From RGIG1959 sp045637645 (GTDB lineage Bacteria > Bacillota > Clostridia > Oscillospirales > Acutalibacteraceae): a DNA stretch of 64,000 nucleotides. The DNA lies in NCBI GenBank assembly GCA_045637645.1, contig JAZTZV010000053.1, positions 49,932-113,931 of the forward strand, in the 5' to 3' direction. This document shows, one piece after another, positions 58,085-64,000 of the stretch. The position numbers and the translations under genes were made by a program. Within the stretch, counting starts at the first letter, position 1, and each line of letters opens with the position of its first letter. The notes beneath the pieces were generated by a model that saw only the letters and a list, made by a program, of their open reading frames with translations, had not been told where the DNA came from and did no database searches.

Positions 58085-60748
58085 TTATGCATTATCGCCG
58101 GCTCGTACGGTGGTGATAAGTTTTGTAACAAAACGAACGGCAATCACTGCGACAGGCGGGATAAGAGAGAAGACGAGAATTAAGATCCAGCTGGAAAGAC
58201 CGGAGAGCAGAGTAAAGCCGAATTGCTCACTCACAGGTGTAACAAACAGCACAACAGCTGTAAGCGCCAAGCATACAAGCAACACGATCGGCATTACACG
58301 GTTGGCAACCTTCGGTCTGGACGGATCATGGCGATGCGTAGCAAGCATCAACCATAAACGTGACAGAATCAACGTAGCGAAAGCGGTTGTGGTGGCGTAC
58401 ATCGTGATCACTGTCGGATCGCCATCGGAGGTAGCGGCACGTCCCATGTCGAATGCCAAGTACGTGCAGACACCGGTCAAAGCACCTTGCCACAACGTTT
58501 CGACCCAAGCGTAGGTCGGCATCAAGCGTGCCAAACCGCGGCGCGGTTTTTCGCCGAGCGAATGACGGTCACCCGATTCGTACGAAATCGCCAGCGAGCA
58601 CAGCGTGCCGATCACGAAATACAACACCATCGACAGCGGCGACAGTGCCAATTCACCGTAAGCGATCAACGTGATCAGCGTCGCGATAATCAGTGAAAGC
58701 GAACCCGACAAGGTGTATTGCAACACTTTGCGGATGTTGGAATAGATACCGCGCGCATGCTTGATTGCATCGACAAGGGTGGAGAAGTTGTTGTCGTACA
58801 ACGTTAAATCGGATTCGTTACGTGTCATGTCACAATCCGCCGCACCTGTCGCGCAGCCGATGTCCGCGCATTGAAGGGCAGGGACGTCCTCAAGACAGTT
58901 GCCCGTTGCCGCCACAACGGCACCGCGCGCTTGCCAAGCTTTGATGATGCGTTCTTTTTCTTCGGGAAGAATGCGCGCAAACACGCGATAGATGCCAACG
59001 GATGCGTCGAGCTCCGCTTTATCCATTTGACGGAGTTCCTCGCCCGTCAACACTTGATCCTCGGTTTCCAAAATGCCAAGCTGACGACCGACCGCAAAGG
59101 CGGTGGCTTCGTTGTCGCCTGTGATCATCACGGTGATGATGCCGTTGTCGGCACAATCCTTGATGGCGTGGATCGAATCGGTGCGCGGTTGATCGGCAAG
59201 GGCAATCAAGCCCGCGAGCATCATGTCACTTTCTTGTGCGGGATCGAGTTCGCCGCTTGTCAGTTCATCCACAAATTTGTACGATACCGCCAGCACGCGA
59301 AGGGCTTGTTCGCCCATCTTTTGATAGACTTCTTCCGCTTTCTTGAGAGGGCCGTTCGTGCACATGGCGAGCACCGTTTCCGGCGCACCCATCGTGATCA
59401 TCAAGCGGCGTCCGTCGACAAGATGTGCAACCGACATGCAACGTCGTGCCGCGTCAAAGGGGATTTCCGCCAAACGCGGCGTATCTTCCATTAACGTGCG
59501 ACGCTCAATACCGATGTCGCGTGCATATTCAATGATAGCGGATTCGGTGGGGTTGGCGAGAAGATGCTCGTCCACACCCGTTTTTTGCGTATCACTTGCC
59601 GTGCAAAGTGTTGCCAAACGAATGAGCATTTGTGCACGATTGCTCGGCATGCGGGTCAAGGTTTCAATGTCGTCGCCGCAGAACACACTGATCGGCTTTT
59701 TGTCGTCGCTGGTCATGGTGCCTGTTTTGTCCGCGCAAATCACCGTTACGCGGGACAGCGTATCCATCACCGACAATTCACGCACATCGGCGCTGTGAGT
59801 TACCACGTGTTGCATGCCCATTGTCATGGCGACAACCGCCGCAACCGTCAGTCCAATGGGGATCGAAACGGCGGCAAGTGTCAACAGGGGAGCAACAAAC
59901 GTCGGGATCGAAGCGAAATCGGGAATGTTGCGCAGGATCGCCACAACAAACAGCACAATGCTTGCCACAAGCACGGGAAGCGAGATCAAACGCTCCAACG
60001 AAGCGATATCCTTGCTCAAACCGGGGAGCGGCGACGCTTGGTTATTCGGGTCGTTAAGCATCAAAGCAAGCTCGGTGCTTTTGGCGGTTGAAACGACCAT
60101 CGCCGTACCGTTGCCGCGGCTGATGCCGCAACCGGCGTAGATCATGTTCACGCGATCGGGAAGCGGTGTGATGCCGTCGAGCAGCGCTTCGGGATTTTTG
60201 GCAACATCGGTGTCTTCGCCCGTGATGACATATTCGTCGCAGAACAACTCATCGGCGGTCACAAGGCGGCAGTCAGCGGGAACGATCATGCCCGGCATTA
60301 ATCGAATGATATCGCCGCGCACGATTTCAGCGGCACTGACCGTGATCCATTCGCCGCCGCGCAACACCGTAACAGTGGTGGTTTGCGTGTTGGTGATGTT
60401 GTGAAGCTTGGAGGTTGCGTATTTTTGCCAAATCGCAAAAATCAAATGTCCGACAAGGGGGAGCGCAAACAACAAGATCGGTTCGATCAAAGAGGCGTCT
60501 TGATCAAAATAACGCATCAAGATCGCATAACAAAGCAGAAAAATCGAAGCGATGATCACAAGCGTGTTCGGAAGCGATTGCATGTGTTTTTTAAACTCTT
60601 GCCAAACGGAACTGGTATGTTTTTCGTAATAGCGATTTTCGCCGAAATCCGCCAAGCGAGATGCGGCTTCGTCTTGCGAAAGACCCGTTTCAATGTTGGT
60701 TTGCAGTTCTTTTGCAATATTGTCAGGGGATTCATGATGCCAAATCAT
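58085..60748 (-). CDS. Divergent P-type ATPase (P2-like fold, altered transport site)
   Basis: P-type ATPase of 887 residues. The phosphorylated Asp340 in CADKTGTMT is intact, TGED (176-179) keeps the actuator TGE, and TGDN (543-546) is kept. But TM4 reads S-I-P-I-G-L (295-300) where Ca2+ pumps have IPEGL, the hinge is TGNCLEDVPAL (615-625) instead of TGDGVNDAPAL, and the nucleotide-site KGAPE is MGAPE (453-457). TM5 lacks the usual SNIGE. Ca2+ pumping is therefore unlikely and the substrate is unknown. ATG 60748 follows AAAGGAGTG. Confidence 0.8.
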   Translation of the reverse strand: MIWHHESPDNIAKELQTNIETGLSQDEAASRLADFGENRYYEKHTSSVWQEFKKHMQSLPNTLVIIASIFLLCYAILMRYFDQDASLIEPILLFALPLVGHLIFAIWQKYATSKLHNITNTQTTTVTVLRGGEWITVSAAEIVRGDIIRLMPGMIVPADCRLVTADELFCDEYVITGEDTDVAKNPEALLDGITPLPDRVNMIYAGCGISRGNGTAMVVSTAKSTELALMLNDPNNQASPLPGLSKDIASLERLISLPVLVASIVLFVVAILRNIPDFASIPTFVAPLLTLAAVSIPIGLTVAAVVAMTMGMQHVVTHSADVRELSVMDTLSRVTVICADKTGTMTSDDKKPISVFCGDDIETLTRMPSNRAQMLIRLATLCTASDTQKTGVDEHLLANPTESAIIEYARDIGIERRTLMEDTPRLAEIPFDAARRCMSVAHLVDGRRLMITMGAPETVLAMCTNGPLKKAEEVYQKMGEQALRVLAVSYKFVDELTSGELDPAQESDMMLAGLIALADQPRTDSIHAIKDCADNGIITVMITGDNEATAFAVGRQLGILETEDQVLTGEELRQMDKAELDASVGIYRVFARILPEEKERIIKAWQARGAVVAATGNCLEDVPALQCADIGCATGAADCDMTRNESDLTLYDNNFSTLVDAIKHARGIYSNIRKVLQYTLSGSLSLIIATLITLIAYGELALSPLSMVLYFVIGTLCSLAISYESGDRHSLGEKPRRGLARLMPTYAWVETLWQGALTGVCTYLAFDMGRAATSDGDPTVITMYATTTAFATLILSRLWLMLATHRHDPSRPKVANRVMPIVLLVCLALTAVVLFVTPVSEQFGFTLLSGLSSWILILVFSLIPPVAVIAVRFVTKLITTVRAGDNA

Positions 60749-60900
60749 GGTATGTACACTCCTTTTATTCTCAAAAACTATATAAGAAAGCACAATATTC
60801 CACTTTATCTTATATAGTATAGCGCATTTTCTCGAAAAAAGAAAGAGGCGAACGTGTAAAAAATCGATAACAGTTTTGTTTTCTTAACGCGGTGCGCGCG

Positions 60901-60929
60901 TTGACTTTGTAACCTCTGTGTGGTAAAAT
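60901..60929 (+). promoter_or_regulatory. Promoter for the flavoprotein pair
   Basis: TTGACT (60901-60906), a 17-bp spacer and TAAAAT (60924-60929) preceded by TGG. Confidence 0.75.
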
Positions 60930-60960
60930 AAGGACAATTTCGTATTGGGAGGTGCTTTTG

Positions 60961-62208
60961 ATGACGAACACAACAGCGGTTTTGGTGGTTGGCGGCGGTG
61001 CGGCGGGTCTTGCCGCGGCGGTGTTTGCCGCGCGTCGCGTGGGCGGTGATCGTGTTCTTGTTGTTGAAAAGCAACCTCGTGTCGGCAAAAAACTCCTTGC
61101 CACCGGCAACGGTACCTGTAATTTATCGAATATTCATGCCGACGTTTCGCATTATCACGGCGCTTCTCCGACGTTTATAAATTCCGCGTTGAAAGCGTTT
61201 TCTCCGCAGGATGCCATCGCTTTTTTTGAATCGATCGGCTTGCGTACGATTGTACGTGAAGACGGACGCGTTTATCCGCTTTGTGCGCAAGCATCGGCGG
61301 TGCTTGACTGTTTGCGTATGGAACTCGAACGCCTCGGCGTGCAAACTCTGTGCGATACGACTGTGTTGTCGTTGTCACCGCGCAAAAATGACGTTCTTGT
61401 CAAAACATCCGAGGGCGACGTGATTGCATCGCGCGTGTTGATTGCGGCGGGCGGTGCGGCTTCGGCGTCGCTTGGCGGGTCGGCGGACGTGTATGCGTTG
61501 CTGTCCGCGCTCGGACATGACAAAACGCCGCTGTTTCCTGCGATCGTGCAAATTCGTACCGACCGCGAGGCTGTGAAAGCCGTAAAAGGTATCCGTGTGG
61601 ATGCCGCGCTGTCATTGTGCTTGAACGGACGTGAAATTGCGTCTTCGGAAGGCGAGATCCTCTTTGCTGATTATGGAGTCTCGGGTCCCGCCGCGATGCA
61701 AATCGGTCGCGAAGCGGCGGATTGGGAACGTCGCAAAAAAGGGGAGATGACGTTGGCGTTGGATGTGTTGCCGACGATCTCAACGGACGAGTTAATCGCC
61801 GATCTTGAACGCCGTTGTACGCTCGACAGCGAGCGCACGCTTGAGGTGCTGTTGACAGGTCTTTTGCAAAAACGCTTGGCGCAAACGGTGATCAAAGCGG
61901 CGGGGTTTTCACTCTCACAACAAGCAAACGAATTATCCAAACGTGATCTTGTCCGTTTGGCGCAAACATTGAAATGTTGGACGCTGACGGTGACGGGCTG
62001 TGCGGGCATGAATGCCGCCCAAGTCACTGCGGGCGGTCTTGCAACCGCGCAATTTGATCATCGCACAATGGCGTCTCGCTTGGTAAAACATGTGTATGCC
62101 GCAGGCGAAATCCTCGACATCGACGGTGATTGCGGCGGTTTTAACTTGCAATGGGCGTGGTCGTCGGCACATGCCGCCGCCATGGCTATGACGGAGGATC
62201 TTGTATGA
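60961..62208 (+). CDS. FAD-dependent oxidoreductase (HI0933/BaiN family)
   Basis: Flavoprotein of 415 residues. The dinucleotide motif is VLVVGGGAAGLAAAVFAARR, followed by KKLLATGNGTCNLSN. The C-terminal GGFNLQWAWSSAHAAAMA and ITGCAG-like TVTGCAGMNAAQVTAGG motifs are typical of the HI0933-like family (some members reduce bile-acid intermediates; most are uncharacterised). GGGAGG points to ATG 60961. Its stop overlaps the next gene's start by 4 bp. The substrate is unknown. Confidence 0.87.
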   Translation: MTNTTAVLVVGGGAAGLAAAVFAARRVGGDRVLVVEKQPRVGKKLLATGNGTCNLSNIHADVSHYHGASPTFINSALKAFSPQDAIAFFESIGLRTIVREDGRVYPLCAQASAVLDCLRMELERLGVQTLCDTTVLSLSPRKNDVLVKTSEGDVIASRVLIAAGGAASASLGGSADVYALLSALGHDKTPLFPAIVQIRTDREAVKAVKGIRVDAALSLCLNGREIASSEGEILFADYGVSGPAAMQIGREAADWERRKKGEMTLALDVLPTISTDELIADLERRCTLDSERTLEVLLTGLLQKRLAQTVIKAAGFSLSQQANELSKRDLVRLAQTLKCWTLTVTGCAGMNAAQVTAGGLATAQFDHRTMASRLVKHVYAAGEILDIDGDCGGFNLQWAWSSAHAAAMAMTEDLV

Positions 62209-63797
62209 TTCGCATTACCTCTCTTTCGTTGCCGTTGCAGTATGACGAGGAAATGCTCGTCTCTCTTGCGGCAAAAAAACTGAAAATTCATCCTTCGCTC
62301 ATCACGTCGTGTATGTTGGCACGCCGCGCGGTGGACGCGCGCAAAAAAGACGATGTTCGTTTTTCGGCAACGCTTGATGTGACGCTCAAAGGTGACGAGC
62401 AACGCACGGTGGAGCGTTTGCACGACAATCGCATACAGCTCTATTCTCCGAAGGTGTATACGTTTCCGACGGGATCGTCACTGTCTTCGCGCCCTGTTGT
62501 GATCGGCGCGGGCCCTGCAGGTTTGTTTGCCGCATTGACGCTCGCCAAAGCGGGCGCCGGACCGATTTTGCTTGAACGCGGCGAAGCGGTTGAGGATCGC
62601 CGCCAAGCCGTTGAAATGTTCCGCAAAACAGGTGTTTTGCGTACCGACAGCAACGTGCAGTTCGGCGAAGGCGGTGCAGGCACATTTTCCGACGGTAAAT
62701 TGACGACAGGCATCAAAGATGTGCGTTGTCGTGCGGTGCTGGAAGCGTTTGCGAAAGCGGCAAACGGCAAGGCGGATGATATTTTGTGGCAAGCAAAGCC
62801 TCATCTCGGCACGGATCGCTTGTTCTATATCGTTCAAAATTTGCGCCGCGAAATCCTTGAAAACGGTGGAGAGGTGCGCTTTTCTGTTCAAGTGACGGAT
62901 TTGGTTTTGAAAGACGATCGCCTTGTCGGTTTGCGCTTGAAAACACCGCAAGGGGAAGAAGAACTGGCGTGTTCGGCGGCAATTTTGGCGATCGGACACA
63001 GCGCACGCGACACGATGCAAATGCTGTGCGATCGCGGCATTCGCGCCGAGCAAAAACCGTTCGCGGTCGGTGTCCGTATCGAGCATCCCCGTGAGATGAT
63101 CGACCGCAGTCAATACGGTCGTTTTGCGACGCATCCCGCTCTTTCGGCGGCGGATTATAAATTGAGTTGCCGATTGCAAGACGGACGCGGAGTCTATTCG
63201 TTTTGTATGTGTCCGGGCGGTGTCGTGATCGCGGCGGCGTCCGAGGAAGGCGGTGTGACCGTCAACGGCATGAGTGAATATGCCCGCGATGCCCGCAATT
63301 CCAATAGCGCGTTGCTCGTCGGTGTGTCGCCGTCCGACATGGAGGGGGATCATCCGTTGAGCGGTGTCGCGCTTCAACGTGAGATGGAACGCGCGGCGTT
63401 TGTGCTCGGCGGCAAAACGTATCACGCACCCGCGCAAACGGTCGGCGATTTTGTCGAGAAAAAAGCTACAACGTCGTTCGGCGATGTCGTTCCGTCGTAT
63501 CTGCCCGGCGTCAAAGGCGCCGATCTTCACGAGTGTTTGCCGAACTTTGTCGCGCAATCGCTTGAACAAGCCTTGCCGATTTTTGGGCGTCAAATCAAAG
63601 GCTTTGATCGCCGCGATGCCGTGATGACGGGTGTGGAATCACGAAGCTCGTCGCCTGTGCGTTTCTTGCGTGATGAATGCGGCGAATCGTCGATCAAAGG
63701 TCTCTACCCCTGCGGTGAAGGTGCGGGTTACGCAGGCGGCATTATGTCTGCCGCTGTCGACGGCATCCGTTGCGCCGAATGGGTCTTGGGTGAATGA
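62205..63797 (+). CDS. FAD-dependent oxidoreductase (YhiN-unrelated, COG2509-like)
   Basis: Flavoprotein of 530 residues with an N-terminal ferredoxin-like extension (about 1-95) before the FAD motif PVVIGAGPAGLFAALTLA. Further motifs are DSNVQFGEGGAGTFSDGKL and IGHSARDTMQML, and the end is YPCGEGAGYAGGIMSAAVDG, all typical of COG2509-type dehydrogenases. The overlap with the preceding flavoprotein (ATGA at 62205-62208) suggests they work together. ACGGAGGATC is the ribosome binding site. No substrate can be read off. Confidence 0.87.
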   Translation: MIRITSLSLPLQYDEEMLVSLAAKKLKIHPSLITSCMLARRAVDARKKDDVRFSATLDVTLKGDEQRTVERLHDNRIQLYSPKVYTFPTGSSLSSRPVVIGAGPAGLFAALTLAKAGAGPILLERGEAVEDRRQAVEMFRKTGVLRTDSNVQFGEGGAGTFSDGKLTTGIKDVRCRAVLEAFAKAANGKADDILWQAKPHLGTDRLFYIVQNLRREILENGGEVRFSVQVTDLVLKDDRLVGLRLKTPQGEEELACSAAILAIGHSARDTMQMLCDRGIRAEQKPFAVGVRIEHPREMIDRSQYGRFATHPALSAADYKLSCRLQDGRGVYSFCMCPGGVVIAAASEEGGVTVNGMSEYARDARNSNSALLVGVSPSDMEGDHPLSGVALQREMERAAFVLGGKTYHAPAQTVGDFVEKKATTSFGDVVPSYLPGVKGADLHECLPNFVAQSLEQALPIFGRQIKGFDRRDAVMTGVESRSSSPVRFLRDECGESSIKGLYPCGEGAGYAGGIMSAAVDGIRCAEWVLGE

Positions 63798-63800
63798 GGA

Positions 63801-63836
63801 AAAACCGGCGAGGTTTTGAAAACCTCGCCGGTTTTA
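63801..63836 (+). terminator. Terminator after the flavoprotein pair
   Basis: A perfect 16-bp stem (63801-63816 with 63820-63835) and a 3-nt loop, with a TTTTAT tail. Confidence 0.88.
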
Positions 63837-63901
63837 TAAGCAATGGATAAAAAACGGTGCAAGCGGTCGAAAGATTTTTTTGGAAAATATCAAAAAAGGA
63901 C

Positions 63902-63930
63902 TTGATTTTTTTGAGCTGTTAGGCTATAAT
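63902..63930 (+). promoter_or_regulatory. Promoter for the tRNA gene(s)
   Basis: TTGATT (63902-63907), a 17-bp spacer and TATAAT (63925-63930), about 27 bp before the tRNA 5' end. Confidence 0.75.
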
Positions 63931-63956
63931 ATAACCACACCAAACGAAACACATAT

Positions 63957-64000
63957 CGCGGAGTGGAGCAGGGGTAGCTCGTCGGGCTCATAACCCGAAG
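63957..64000 (+). tRNA. tRNA-Met initiator (CAT), 5' part, cut by the window end
   Basis: It starts CGCGGAGTGGAGCAG with the D-arm, then the anticodon stem CGGG/CCCG around CTCATAA (anticodon CAT at 63989-63991). The run of G-C pairs next to the loop and the leading C mark the initiator species. The variable loop, T-arm and acceptor 3' side lie beyond position 64000. Confidence 0.9.

Noticed and set aside
1..64000. CRISPR arrays, insertion sequences, prophage or integrase genes
   Set aside because: No direct-repeat/spacer pattern, transposase motifs or att-like repeats were seen on either strand.

Overview
The window reads as a chromosomal, mostly core segment of a low-to-mid GC Gram-positive bacterium of the Bacillota, most likely class Clostridia and close to the Oscillospiraceae/Ruminococcaceae. 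Markers are PolC-type DNA polymerase III, the CdaA/CdaR c-di-AMP pair, an IreB-family phosphoprotein, a T-box in front of pheST, MEP-pathway isoprenoid genes, strong AGGAGG ribosome binding sites and consensus sigma-A promoters with 17-bp spacers and frequent TGn extensions. Five genes appear to use TTG starts. No insertion sequences, prophage genes or CRISPR arrays were seen. The placement is inference from gene content; no 16S gene is present.

Layout. 1-2.7 kb: a diacylglycerol glucosyltransferase-like gene (minus) and a DUF3343/cysteine desulfurase pair. 2.8-8.5 kb: cdaA-cdaR, folE, a cation-efflux transporter, then tsaE-tsaB-upp. 8.6-11.4 kb: an A+T-richer accessory module made of an ECF sigma factor, a membrane-anchored putative anti-sigma protein, a lipoprotein and a secreted protein. 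11.4-18.2 kb: gltX-glnS (minus), divergent from an aminotransferase-trpS-asparaginase operon. 18.2-24.9 kb: the deoC-deoB-cdd-pdp nucleoside salvage operon (minus), divergent from a TtcA-like thiolase and tcdA, then a uracil permease behind murC. 26.5-37.3 kb: a Gfo/Idh oxidoreductase, a DUF6320 protein with an unusual hydrolase-acyltransferase fusion, mgtE with an elaborate leader, a NUDIX hydrolase, citrate synthase with a membrane protein, a degenerate SpoIID-like protein and a CE2-like esterase. 37.3-41.8 kb: a small conserved protein, ireB and T-box-controlled pheST. 41.9-54.3 kb: the conserved pyrH-frr-uppS-cdsA-dxr-rseP-ispG-polC run, then a YjjG-type nucleotidase and a DUF378 protein. 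54.5-64 kb: a DivIVA-like coiled-coil protein, a PC4-like protein, uppP, comM (minus), a divergent P-type ATPase (minus), two overlapping FAD-dependent oxidoreductases and the 5' part of an initiator tRNA-Met.

Themes. Several genes supply the cell envelope: uppS, uppP, dxr and ispG for the undecaprenyl carrier, cdsA and the glucosyltransferase for lipids, murC for peptidoglycan, and rseP for membrane signalling. Another group serves tRNA charging and modification: gltX, glnS, trpS, pheST, tsaE/tsaB for t6A and tcdA for its cyclic form. A third recycles pyrimidines: upp, the uracil permease and the deo/cdd/pdp operon.

Points most worth a second look are the mgtE leader (a 25-codon upstream ORF inside a nested stem, followed by a hairpin covering the mgtE ribosome binding site), the P-type ATPase with a P-I-G-L motif and altered hinge, the hydrolase-acyltransferase fusion, the CxxC...CxxC insertion in UppP, the three-PDZ RseP homologue and the ECF sigma module.
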